Below are positions 47,501-59,745 of a stretch of DNA of 64,000 nucleotides, piece after piece. Position numbers and translations under genes: made by a program. Numbering within the stretch: the first letter of the stretch is position 1; each line of letters starts with the position of its first letter. The notes beneath the pieces are model-generated. The model was not told where the DNA came from. It ran no database searches and saw only the letters and a list, made by a program, of their open reading frames with translations. The stretch comes from Hetaerina americana (lineage: Eukaryota; Arthropoda; Insecta; Odonata; Calopterygidae), in the NCBI GenBank assembly GCA_022747635.1, contig JAKTNV010000005.1, positions 49,622,513-49,686,512 on the forward strand. The letters run 5' to 3'.

Positions 47501-49129
47501 AACGAGCCACTTCGCCGGTCGACCGCAAGGGACGATCCTATCCTGGCTTCCACTCAGTCGTTCCCTACCCCCATTCGGAAATGGCGATTTGAGCGAAATG
47601 ATAACGACTGAAAATTATATTCAGCTGTCCTGCATATGCGTGGATTTGGCACAAAGTAGCAATGGCCGCCGGTCACGAGCGTGAAGAGAGTGAGATGAAC
47701 ACGTGAACGGACCGTGCTTTATTAATATAGTATATTAAGTTCTTAGGGACAGTCAGCCAACGAACGTCCAAAAGGTATAAGATCGAGAAAAAAAGGGTTC
47801 CAAAGAAACATTTGGCAGCGATTCAGACTTCGACGCAATTCTCGCAATAATTTCCACATTTCCACGCGAAGATGGTCTCTGTTTATCACTCCTCCGAGAC
47901 TATTTCAGATTCGCTAAGTTGTGCCAGTGGCCAAGAATCCTTTTACGTTAAAGGTTAAAACTCTCAGTTTAAATTTTGGTCTTAGACAATTTTTCTTTTA
48001 ACTTTAAGAGGTATTGACAAATAACAAATGAAAAGTTAAAAGATTCATTCCGAAAGGGGACTTCAAATGAAATATATTGAGTCACCACGGGAATCGTTCA
48101 CTGTGCTATATTGCGTACCTTTCTATTCATAGTTCATTTAACAGACAGTAAATAAATCACTTACTATGAAAGTATGCATTATTAAACATTTTCATGAAGT
48201 TTCAAGCAAATCAGCCATTGATTTAAGTTTCATAATTCACAAGTTCATACATTTTTATGCGTATTTTTTATGCGCTGAAAATAATAAAGAAATGATGGCA
48301 ATGCAGCGGGTTGTGGGAGGGGAGGAAAGGTGGTTACATAGTGGTTGGTATTTTAAAAATTCATTACAATTAACATTTAATAGCGTAAACAAATCCATAT
48401 TTCCAACAAAAGCTTACTTCCTCTAGCCTGAACCTATTTTATTAGTTACTATTCCATTTTGGGAGACTAAAAAAGGTCAGGGAAAACAAAATGAAGAATG
48501 AGGAAGTGGCCCAAAACACAATGATAAACTTAACAGATCGAATTATTCTCCAATTGAGTCGCCCAAAAGTTTTGTCATTCCCTCCATTAGCTCGTTATTT
48601 CAATCTCTAAAGAATCCTATTTTGAGAAATAATATTGGTCAAAATTTTGGCAAATTTTGCAACACTTTCAGGTTACAAATGAAATCAAATTAGGTAATTC
48701 CAAGGAAGATTATTTGAAGGCAAGTTTTTTAAGGCCAAAAAATTGGAGATAAAATCAATTTGCGAAAATAAGACCTACGGCGGTTTATCTCTTATTCTTC
48801 TTATAAGTTATTTGTAAATAAAATAAAACAATTTCAAAGATTAAAAATAATTCGCCTAGAGCTGGATGAATGATTTTTACACTTTGAAATTTTTGCAATT
48901 CAATGCATATTAGAGGATGACTCCGTCAAAGTTACTGTCGCGGCATCTCTCGCATTCCTTGAATTTTTTTCGTAACTATTTCTTCGAGAATGTAAGCACC
49001 CGTTTACCAGTCCAAAACACATGTCAAAATCATAACAGTTGGTGGGGAACTGCGTTGGATGAGCGGGGTAGGTCTAGGATTAGCCGATTAGCCAACAGCG
49101 AGGGAAATCTGAAAGATCAAGGAGGAGGC
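44571..49129. other. Noncoding DNA with purine/pyrimidine and CpG-rich blocks
   Basis: At 45570-45650 the plus strand is purine-rich and at 45700-45800 pyrimidine-rich, so the two could pair imperfectly. CpG-rich blocks follow at 45830-46060 and 47280-47570. The frames in these blocks are compositional, with no domain seen. Confidence 0.35.
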
Positions 49130-49420
49130 AAGGTGGGATAAAGGTGAAAGCAGAGAACGGCGGGGGATGAGAGAGTTTTAGACGAAAAGGAAGCCAGGGG
49201 AGAAAGAAACGTCTGGAGGGAAGGGAAAATGGCAGAGGATGCGGGAGGATTGATATTCAAGGGTTGGTGATGGGGGAGGTGTGGCCTAAGGACGAGTGGG
49301 GTAGAATATATTTGGACGGAGAAGTGGAGGGAGGGAGGGTGAGTTGGAAATAGGAATGGATGAGTTTAAAGGGTGAGGGGGGGAACAAGGTGGGAAAAGA
49401 GAAGAGGATGAATGAACTCA
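49130..49420. repeat. Purine-rich strand-asymmetric tract
   Basis: Nearly 300 bp where the plus strand is dominated by G and A with very few C, made of varied GGGA/GGAG/GAAG motifs without a fixed repeat unit. It encodes nothing recognisable. Confidence 0.5.
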
Positions 49421-52400
49421 TAATACTAGTGAGGAGCGCAGAAATTTGCGCGGAATTTCTGCAGCGGATGGAGAGGGGGGATTATTGCACAATTTTGTTT
49501 TCCGTCCCATGGGAGTTTTTCTTTAGATAGGAGAGAACAAAACTGAACAGTTATACTTTTAAACGCAACCTTTCGGAAAATTATTTTTTTAAACCATCTG
49601 ATTCAAATGAAGAGAGCACAAAAAAACATAGACCATAACTTATTGCTGTCACCAAAATTTGTTTACGTCAAGCATAGGTACTCCCAATGATTTAGCATTC
49701 AAAAGCAACGAATTCGCTTTGGAATGTTAAATCCTGCTTAGGAATGCCAGAACTTCGAACAATTACACATGTCAGCTTAAATGAGACCATGGATGGACTC
49801 TTCCTTCACATTTTAATCTTTGAGCAATCTTATCCTTAAAAGGAAACAATCAAGTTGGAGATTTGAAGAAGTGTACAAAAAAACCCGTGAGAAGATTATC
49901 GAAAGACGTGTCGCACACGATTTGACAGAGGAGAATTTTTTCAAGTCTCGCCGATCAAGTGCTTCATTGGAGAATAAGAAAATCTAGATTATGAATCCAA
50001 CCGAAGATAAACAGGTGATTTTAAAACGATGGTAATGTCAAAGAGTGGTAACAGAAAGCATGGTGTCCGTAAGATGTTCAAAAAATGGAGGAATTAACGC
50101 CTATTAAAGTGATAAAATACCATATGGCCTCATTGAACCGACTTAAGCATGCATACTCGAGCTAAACTTCCTTGATAATTATGCATTTCTGGTTTGTATC
50201 CTGAAGGGTAGAAGGTCTATGGAAGTGAACAACCTTCACAATAAAGCGTAAGCATACCAAGTTTTGCAGCGTGCAATTCAAAATACAGGAAATCTAACCA
50301 GCATAAAGAAAATTATCGAAGCAATATATGGGGGCAGTTTTCAATAAAAAGTTATTCGGAGTCAATAATTTCATCAAACCTTCAGTTCTTAGTTCCCGTA
50401 CTGAAGTAAGGCATACATTTTAACTAAAGAATTTTCTTCAAAACGACACAGTTGATTATAATTATTGCTAGCAATACTCGAAAGTACATGTTCCTATTCG
50501 AGCTCTCAACACACTTACAAGGTTACCCTTTCGTTCATTGGATACGTATAAGAAACGAAATTCCTCGATACTGACCAAGTCTTTCTATCCGTCAACTCGC
50601 CCTTGATAGAATCTCTGACGGGTCGTTCAAGTCTCTAGCACAATGGCAAACGCCCGCCACGCAAGCACTGCAACGAAATGTATCTCGGATACCCAAAGTA
50701 ATTAGATTCGATTTAGGTAAAAAATCTCCTTGGGCAGCAAATCCCAGCGCTGCAGCTACATGTAAACCATGATGAAATCTTCGACATGAACTCGAAAATA
50801 TTCCCACTCAACGATAGCGTTCAATTACGTGTTCTTTCCGGATCACCGCTACATAAAATAATACTTTGACATACCAGACATTTTAAACAATATGCTTACA
50901 TTTTATACGCACACATTAAGTTCATTAACTGAAATCTATAGTGAAAAACACTCGATATTGATGACAAACTACTTTCAAGTTTAAATCCTTGAGGGATGAC
51001 GGCACTTTTCACTATTAGCATGCTTGTTTAAAACTTACGGAATTAAATTTAAGCCACTGTCGATAAGCTAAAAACTTGATCAATTGGTGATAATGAGAAA
51101 AGAAGAGGATATAGAGAATATAACTTGATGGAATATAGTAATTTCTCACTTGAAAGTAACGAATTAGCTCGGCTTATTTGGAAACCATGAAATAAAAATA
51201 TTGTTCAAAGGGTTATTCAAAGGAATTTCTGCCGGTTGAAGCCACTAAAAAGAATTTTCATGAACTGGCGACCATACTTAAATCATACTGGCGAGCATGT
51301 ATCAAAATTCGTAATGTTCTAACTCCGTAATTCTCAAAGCGGGAAGAACTACATGTTGATGAGATACTATTTTTGCATTAGAATCGTATATTAAAAAAGA
51401 TCATTGGTGTACCAGAAAACTGCTTGTATTTTTATTTCAGACAGGAAACATAAACTTACGGGGGTAAAAGAGAGGCATCTTTATTTGGAAAATTCAGGCG
51501 CCATAAGCTTTAAATATATTAGGAACCAGCTTCTTAAACTTCACCGTGTACTTAACCCAATTCCGTTTTCAAACTCGAAAAAAAGTGAAGTGAATCGGAG
51601 GGAGATGAGAGAAGCAAGTCTGTGGTGGGAAAGAGAGTGACGAGGAAATGAAGTTAAACATAGGGGGTGGCACTGGGATGAGGGAGATCAGACGCTGAGA
51701 GAAGGACGGGGTGCGATCGGCCCCGTCCCCTTGCCCCATTGGCGGTTGACTTCAAGAGCAACCGCCAAATTTGCGCACCCACCGCCCACTCCTCGAAGAC
51801 ACTGGTCAATTCGCAACTGGTTCCTGATTGAGCATACGAAGCCTTCTGATCGAAACAGATCTGTTACTATTGAGTCCCTCATCAATGCGGTTTGGAAAGC
51901 TTCATATTACATTTACGTCTGTTTTCCGAGGGATTTAAAATTAATTGTTCGATATTCAGGCACGCCTAGGAGGGTGAAACGATCGGTAAAATTTCTGAGA
52001 GGTGAACGAAAATGCACGCGGGATGATCATGAAGCTTTTGGTTTCTTAACTATTCGCAATCTGCTAAAGTCTTCCTAACGGCCTGTGTCTTTTTCCTATT
52101 CATCTAGTAAAAATGGATATTCAAACACCTCTCCTCCCGTCCTTAGGGGAGGTCCCTCTCAATTCCCTTCCATGGGCCGTTCAAGGGATAATGAAAAAAA
52201 ACACCGTAGGCAATAAGTTACCAAGAGAAATAAGCCGCAGTTACGCACGCGTACATGAAATACGAACAAATTTCGTTCACTACCGGAGACAGTCAGGGCA
52301 TTGGGATTCCTAAACGAAATTAAAAGTTAACCACCGTTTTATCTTAAGGTACTGGTATTTAAGTCGATTTATTCGATGTCACACAAGTGTGTACCCCAGT

Positions 52401-54749
52401 TTATGTTGCACTGCATTACAATAATCATCTGGTCTTATCAAAGAAGGGTATGATGTTTAAAAAAAACAAAATAGCGGTCGTATTATCGGATGTTTACTTA
52501 TATTTAAGAGACCCTAAGAGGGCAATTTTCCAGAACGATACACGAACGAATTAAGAGGTCTTTTGAGAAACTTAAAACTGGGGCGGTAATCATGTATGCG
52601 TGGTAGGAAATCCGAGGCTTTCATCGTAAACGGGAGCCGGTTTTTCGGTGACCACGCGGAAAAAAGCTCAACTTCTCTCCCCGTAGCAACCGACTGGAGT
52701 ATCCATCCGTTCTCATCCCAGCATCCATCCACGCCCCCTATCTCTCCTCCTCGCGGCTGACGCCCGATGGCGCTGGCGGCGAGCCAAAATCCCCAGAGAA
52801 AGACGTGCACGGCCTCTCCAATCGGCTGGGCAATTGCATTCGAAACCACCACCGTGACATTCAAAAGGCCGAGAGGTCAAACACTCCCCCGCGTCGACAA
52901 CATTGCTCTCAGGGAATCCCGGAGAACCCGACCGAAAGAATAAATCGTCTTAGAATAGATTCCCTCGAAATTTCACGAGCCGACGACCGTTACATCACAG
53001 ACCCAAGGCTCCGAGATCGGGAGGATTCATCAGCCCCCAATTCGAACTGATGCATGGCCGAGTCCGATCGTCAACGCGCCGCCGAAGACATTGTGGTGGG
53101 GGGGAGGGCAAAGAGAAGCGGCATTCGGTTTCAAAAGTGCAAAAGGATCGCCCATCCCCCCGGATTCGCCCCGCTAAGTGAACACAAAGAGAGAAATTTA
53201 AAGCATTAACCCCACTCAAAATTGCACTCGTTTGGAACGATTACCCGAATTAATTTACAAGCATTGAAAGAGGAGGAGGGTGATTGGAAGAGGAACAACG
53301 AGAGACAATGTATAACGCGAATGACCCAAAGGCGAAACGCCTAATAAATTTGAAGTATCTAAGGAATATACTTGAAAGTTTATTTTAGAAACGTTCGACC
53401 TGTATCACCAAATTCGTTCGTTAACCTAATGAAGAAAAGCCCATTGATGGGGTTAGTTCTTTATAGCAACCCTTTGGTGTCTCAACTAACACGGCACAAA
53501 AATACTGTATCATAATCCTTTAAAGTAATTATTTAGTTTCGTTTATGTAGGGGGTTAGAAATAGTATGTACATCACTTAGGTAGCGCATCCATAAAAAAT
53601 CTGTTCTAATCGGTACACTACTCTTTATAATAATCGTAAATACGATGATCATTCATTGGATTACTTATTAAATCCTGTATTTGGCCGAGGAAATTAAAGT
53701 ATAATATTCAGAGCGCAGGCGTTTCTAATTTTCAGAGCGCAGGGCTTCCTCAGCTCAAACGAGCGGACGAAAGCTGGGAGTTATTTTTTTCAAGTAGCCT
53801 TGCAGAAAACGGGCAGAATGTGTATTTCCATCGGCCGGAAAGGATGGAAAAGCACGGAAAGGGTAAAGAAGGTGAACCCCTTCCTCTTATATTTAGCCAT
53901 GGATTCGCCCTCGCAAGGTCGAACGAATTTCTCCCTCGGATAACTCCCGCGGGGGGAGGGGGGGGCAATTAAAGACACAGGATCAAAATTGGGGAAGGGA
54001 TGCGAGGGGAGTATATGGCCGTGCAGTCGCACAGATTCTAGCTATTTGCAAACCCATTCCAATTCCTCACAGCCTATGCCTTCTGGTTTTATTTCTTTCA
54101 AAGCAATTCTTTAAATTTCCTCTTCTTACTCAACATACATATATGGGCCTGGTGATGGATTCTATGCAGATAAAATATCAAATATTTGCGTATTATTTTT
54201 CAAAAACCAGCCATTAAGTACTCTAGAAACACATTTATGAGCTATGAGTAGTTGACATATTGATTGACAAAACACCCTATTGAGTCAAACTGTCAACGAG
54301 CAACTTCATCGTATAACATTTCCAAATATCCCACTGTTTAAATCGTTCACAAACACGAAATATTACGTAAAACATTATTTTCTACAAAACCATGAAACAT
54401 GATTCTCCTAGTATGAGTGAACTTGAGAGTGTTCCATTTTTTAGGACAAAACTATCCATCAAAGTCGACCCAAAATCCAGCCACTATAGTGTCACACCTG
54501 TCAGCCTTGGTGCTTTGAAAAAAGCATTAATCCAATCTAAAATAATTTTCTCCTTGGAATTAATTCATCATTTACCCAAGATGAAGTTACCTTTTCTTAA
54601 AAATTAAGAGACCAAACGCACAAAGAAATTTTATTTGACACAGGAGAAAAGTATTGAATGCACTGATCGAGACTTCTAACGGCGGCTAAATGTATTTTCG
54701 CTCAGACACGATTAAGAATACGAATTTGAGACAATTGACATAATTGCAG

Positions 54750-54752
<3 letters not shown>
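49421..54752. other. Noncoding DNA
   Basis: AT-rich, with GC-richer blocks at 51660-51800 and 52660-53170 and a G-rich run at 53950-53967. No gene, RNA or repeat recognised. Confidence 0.4.
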
Positions 54753-54790
<38 letters not shown>

Positions 54791-54807
54791 TTATTTATAT
54801 ATATATG
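54753..54807. repeat. TA microsatellite, left of the palindrome
   Basis: TA repeat with a few G and T interruptions. It runs directly into the palindrome's left arm. Confidence 0.9.
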
Positions 54808-54876
54808 TATAAAAACACAGATGTAGATTTTTAGAATATAGAGACACAAAGAAAGGACACTCACAATTTGTTATTT

Positions 54877-54907
54877 GACGTTTCGACAGCTTGGCTGTCG
54901 TCTTCTG
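54877..54907 (-). ncRNA. Hammerhead-like motif, left arm of palindrome
   Basis: Exact mirror of the right-arm motif on the opposite strand. Confidence 0.5.
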
Positions 54908-54923
54908 AAGACGACACGGTCTT

Positions 54924-54954
54924 CTGAAGACGACAGCCAAGCTGTCGAAACGTC
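54924..54954 (+). ncRNA. Hammerhead-like motif, right arm of palindrome
   Basis: CTGAAGA (54924-54930), an extra C, a 6-bp stem GACAGC/GCTGTC with loop CAA (54932-54946), then GAAA, C, GTC (54947-54954). This is the same layout, including the extra C and loop-less stem III, as the PLE motif at 15484-15518. Stem I is not well formed here (only two pairs), so an active ribozyme is uncertain. Confidence 0.5.
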
Positions 54955-55055
54955 AAATAACAAATTGTGAGTGTCCTTTCTTTGTGTCTCTATATTCTAA
55001 AAATCTACATCTGTGTTTTTATATATTCGTGCGTCGCCGAAGAACGTTCCATTTC

Positions 55056-55056
<1 letters not shown>

Positions 55057-55138
<82 letters not shown>

Positions 55139-55140
55139 TA
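55057..55140. repeat. TA microsatellite, right of the palindrome
   Basis: About 34 uninterrupted TA units, then a CA/CATA tail. A 33-bp unique segment (GTGCGTCGCCGAAG and flanks) separates it from the palindrome's right arm. Confidence 0.92.
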
Positions 55141-58100
55141 CACATATAATTGATAATAAACCTTATACAATTAATATATTATATACGTATATATAATCGA
55201 AAAAATAAACTAAAGGTTTAAACGTCCAATTTAATAGACATTATCATAAGTTGGTGCTGTGTGCGAATATTCATTTTAGACAAAAACTGAAAATCTTACG
55301 CGTAACCATTAATGTTGAGGTCGACGCTCAATCATTCTCTTCGGTAGCTCCGATGAACGTGATCGAGACGGGCATTACTAAATCAAGGACCAGCGCAATA
55401 CCTTGAAGACGCGGGAGATGAATGATTCAGTCGATGAGCAAGCTTCATATCAATCTCTTAGGCCGAAAAGTCAATAGGGCTACACATTATTCCAGCGTGA
55501 CGTCGACGTCATTGCAGCTTGAGCAACAAGAAAGTGCTACGAATAATTCACCAACCTTAACTATTATAACGCAATACGTGCCATCATACTTATATCCAAG
55601 GGCGATATTACTGCGATACACCAGAGCATGCTTATGAGCGAAAATGCGCGTGAATCACCACGATTTGGGGATCTTCCAGACATCCGATGGCCATGGAATG
55701 TAAGGAAATGCGATAACAGCATGACATTCGGATATTTCAATCTTATAAAATCCCATTGTCTTCCTAGCATGCGAGATTCGTGCATCTCGTATATTACCGT
55801 GGACTTTGAGCTTTAAGTGGAATCCCACGTACGAGTACTTTCATAACGGCAGCAATAAAACATCTTATCACAGATATTCGCTTGATTCGCTCATAAAAGG
55901 CGAATATGCGTAATTGAAAAAAATTACAAATGCTATGAAGATGTTCCTAAAACCATGAATAGCTCTTAAGCTTATTATTGAAACAAAAAATCTTAATTTT
56001 GAACATTATTGAAAAGTCATCGTTGCAACGGATTTGCGCAACTTGCAACGGACACAAGAGGTACGGAAGAAGACTACCATAAATGCCTGTATCTCCGTGT
56101 ATTCTACTAGAATGGTACAAGGTGCAACATAAACATTTGTTAAAGCCCCAAGAGTTAAAAAAAGTTAAGCCAATAATCCTTCAGACAGCATATCAACAAC
56201 TACTGAATCAATCACAGGAAACGATAGCATAGACTTCTCGTGAATTGATGCAAAAGGACGCTATTGACATTTCAAAAATAAACGAGACACTTAGTATTTT
56301 CTCTGTTGATGTCAACATGTCTCCAAGCAAATAAGCAAATTCAGGCTTAACAGGACGTGGAGAGAGGTCAGCTCACTCGAGAACAGGAAAAAAATACATC
56401 GGTCGTTGACACACAGGTCGACCACTTCCCGACAAACGTTCGATTACTGCGTCAATCAGGTATTGAGCCCTTTGTGCAACGGCAACGGCGACCGGTGACG
56501 GGCCACCGCACGTCAATTTTCATTCAGGGAGTCACAAGCCCGCGCTTGGCCGAGAACCATCGCAATGCACTCACCATTCCCGGGGCGCACGCAAATCGGG
56601 GACGAGACCTCGGCCGCGTGCAATCGCACGCGCCGAGCACGAGTGCCGACGATTGCGTCGACGCAACATTCCCTCGCGAAAGGAACTGGAATTTATTATT
56701 TCGCGTACGGTGGGCTTGTTTTGATGGATTTTCAAGATTCTCACGTCGAGTTTAAAAATTACTGGAACTGTTTACCTCTATATTTATTGAAAGTCCTTGT
56801 TTTCTCTCAATCAGCAACATGAATGGAGGATGGTGGAGTAATGCGTCAAAAGGTGGTGGGCGATATTTCTTCCTGGGATTCGCGAACGTCGTTGGAACAA
56901 TAGGGCGTGTGGATTTCCTTTTCGGAAAGTTAAATGAATAGCGGTCCTTGATCGATTCGGGTGACTTTCGTGAAAAATACTTTAAATTTTCAACCAGTTG
57001 AGATTATTAGGGAGAGGCTTAGGGAATTTATTGAGGCGTTTTCATATTTAATTACTACCGATGAATTTTTATGGCGGGTGTTAGTTTTCTGGGAACGCAG
57101 AATTTCCTATGTAAAATGGATTTAGTATAATGAGTGTGTCATTGGAGGCAGATAAAGCCAAAAAGACAAGCCATCCGTGCATTTTCACCGAAAAGGATTC
57201 GCGACACCATTTATGCGAGGTGTCAGATGGCCGAAGACGATGGAGCCGGCCACTGCCGTGCCTCTTTGTCCTGACGGCAAGTGAAAGTTTCGTGGATCCA
57301 CCGCTAGATGTTAAACAATTCCGAGATCTCCCAGTCGAAAATGAAACCACGCCTGACGTTTTGTATCTGGAGAATCATACCATCCTACCTGGAACTTTAC
57401 ACATAGAGAACTTGACACCTAATTGTAGAGAGAGCGAATTGTTGCATTAAAAACGAATTAGCGAAGGCAAAATTGAACTTTGCGAGTACGAAATAAAATT
57501 ACGTTCTCATTATCCATCAATAAATTTGAAACTCTGACTGCTGTCTATTGCAGACGACCTTTTCTTTAATAAAAAACGTGACCGACTGGAAGTGCAAAAA
57601 TAGCAGTCCTATGCACAAATGTTAATTACGCCACGGATTTATGATCATGTGTTAGCCCATCACTCCTCAAGCGACTGCAAAGCAAAACGCTGGAAACACG
57701 CGGCCTCTCTTATGTAACAGGCGACGTGAAAAATTTAAATACGCAAAATCCCTCTCTCTGTGGCCAGCAATGACGAGACAAGTGCACTACGTTATGGGCA
57801 ATGGGTATTTTAAGTGAAAAGGCTCTTCAACCAATCTCCCCATGCCTCGTAAAAAAACAACCGTAACGAGCGAAACAAGTCGTACCCTTTCCGAGTTTCC
57901 CAACCAAAGCAGGACGCAACGCAGATCCCCGACTTAAACACATTCTAGACCTAAATGCCTGAAATGTCGGTATGCCGAGAAACACTGTAGCTGGTGTCCC
58001 TCTAAGATACATTAACTATTAGCTTAAATCAACTGATGGATTACGGTTCTGCTGGCTACGGCACTGATTAGTCCATTACAAAAAGGAAAATATTTCGTAG

Positions 58101-59439
58101 AAGTTGCCCCAACGGTTACCTTTACCATTCTTCCCAAGCCCAACTTAACGAAACCCGCCAACCTTCGACTTATCCCGAAATGAACCTATGACCAGCTACA
58201 AAATGGAAGAGCAATCAATCATTTTGTTTTTACATTATTATTCCCATTAGTTCGCTCATTCTGAATTTATGTTTTAGATACTGGACCAAGGGGTCTGCCA
58301 AAATGCAACCCACTGCAATGGCTTAAAAATATCGCTCAGTTCGGAGCACAAGGTCCCTCAGCACCGCCGTCTGCTAAATCCTACGCAATATGAAGCTGCC
58401 GACCTTGCGATCACCAACTGAGGAGATTCCGTGGCCGGATGCCTTTACCTGTCCGCTCTGCCAGCTTGGGCGAAATAAAGAGCATGCGAGTGCCGCCAAC
58501 TTGGTCCGCCGAAGACCGGTCAGGTAGGCTCCAATGGCTCTTACAACGTTATTTTCTGAATCCACCTTGGACTTCGGCTACACTTTCAGTCCATGATTGC
58601 ATTTGTTTTACAAATACACCGATTTGCATTCATATTTTGATCGGAACAGAGGGAATGACGAACGACACAACATTTTATTACCCAGGAAACTAATTTAATG
58701 GAATTGAAAAATAAAACTGACGTCGATCGAGCATAATATGCAACACTATTTTGGGATAAACTATGATTTCCAATAGGCTTTTTTTTTCCAGACTCATAAT
58801 TGGAACCCTTTAAGGCCGTCATTCTACCTAAAAATTGTAACAACAGCGGCCATGGTTATAAGAAACCGTCGCGAGTTGGAGGAGATAATTTGTTTCTTGT
58901 AGAGAAACGTTTAATTAATCCGACAAAACACTTGTTTTGTCGATGGTCACTGGTAAGGGAAACAATTACAGGCTATCAGAGGAGCAATTATAATTATCAA
59001 ATATTATCGGATTATATATATATAATCGGATTGATAAATCCGATTATCAGTTTCAAGGATCTTTACCCTCTGCTTTATTCCCATCTAGTCCTTTCCTTTC
59101 GATTTCTTAATTTTACATTTTACATTACATGCCCAATTGATGCAATCCAATCATGACCCTGATCAATTTTTCTTTCGATGCATTCTCCCTTCGGTATTTT
59201 TTGCAGGATGCTTATGTGCCCCATAAGTTTGCTTTTTTTCTCTTTTCCGCCATTTGAAATTTCTTGCTTCCTCTCCTAAAGAGTCCTTCAGTTTTGATCG
59301 TGCAGTCCATTTTTCATATCTTTATCTTTCTTTTGTAAAAGCTGATTTTTATTGTTTCCGACTCCCATTTCTTCAGCCTTTTTCCATCTCCGCTGCAGGA
59401 TTGATATTATGTTATTATCCCTCAGTTCATCAAAAAAAT
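55141..59439. other. Noncoding DNA
   Basis: AT-rich with a GC-richer block at 56390-56690. Plus-strand frames at 56357-56755 and 57130-57450 show no family motif. A small 9-bp hairpin (AATCGGATT, GATA, AATCCGATT) lies at 59025-59046. Confidence 0.4.
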
Positions 59440-59483
59440 TTGATGAAACAAAATATTACCACGCACAATACTTTGATTCCACT

Positions 59484-59515
59484 GACTGGGTTTCGACTCG
59501 CGGCGTTATCATCAG
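59484..59515 (-). ncRNA. Hammerhead-core-like motif, minus-strand copy
   Basis: On the minus strand: CTGATGA (59515-59509), GAAA (59494-59491), C, a CCA loop, then GTC (59486-59484). It has the same stem III form as its plus-strand partner. Stem II is weak. Confidence 0.4.
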
Positions 59516-59672
59516 GTGAGATATACGGTAAATAGTCTTAACTTACAATTTACAGTGGAGATCGAGGTCATTTGAAAGGGACGCCATTCCAATATTACGG
59601 CCAATGCCCTCAACCCCACACTCTGCCCAATGCAAATTGTGTATAAGTGCAAAAATATTCAATGCACCTCAC

Positions 59673-59701
59673 CTGATGACGCCGCTCGTCGAAACTCAGT
59701 C
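59673..59701 (+). ncRNA. Hammerhead-core-like motif, plus-strand copy
   Basis: CTGATGA (59673-59679) is the canonical hammerhead core box. GAAA (59691-59694) follows, then C, a TCA loop, G-T and C17-like C at 59701, so stem III would be A-C/G-T with a 3-base loop. Stem II between the boxes pairs poorly and stem I needs a small bulge, so function is doubtful. Confidence 0.4.
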
Positions 59702-59745
59702 GAGTGAAATTTAGTGTTTTGTGGAAATATTATGCGTTTCATGAG

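Larger units (their letters stand above)
54808..55023. repeat. Perfect palindrome: 104-bp arms, 8-bp spacer
   Basis: The arms 54808-54911 and 54920-55023 are exact reverse complements; the spacer is CGACACGG. Each arm starts (outer end) TATAAAAACACAG and carries, near the centre, the hammerhead-like motif described separately. TA microsatellites lie on both sides. The arrangement looks like two identical element ends joined head to head. No coding capacity is recognised. Confidence 0.95.
59440..59745. repeat. Inverted pair of related sequences with hammerhead-core-like boxes
   Basis: The segment 59440-59520, read on the minus strand, resembles 59665-59745 on the plus strand. Both share TCACCTGATGA, a GC-rich core, TCGAAAC, CAGTC, GTG, and a downstream TAATATTTTG-TTTCAT-like stretch, with scattered differences. 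About 150 bp of unrelated sequence lies between them. It is an imperfect, older relative in layout of the palindrome at 54.8 kb. Confidence 0.65.

Noticed and set aside
54967..55196. Open frames of alternating Ile-Tyr
   Set aside because: Translation of the TA microsatellite, not a gene.
57130..57450. 106-codon plus-strand open frame
   Set aside because: No recognisable motif, start context or splice structure; length is compatible with chance.
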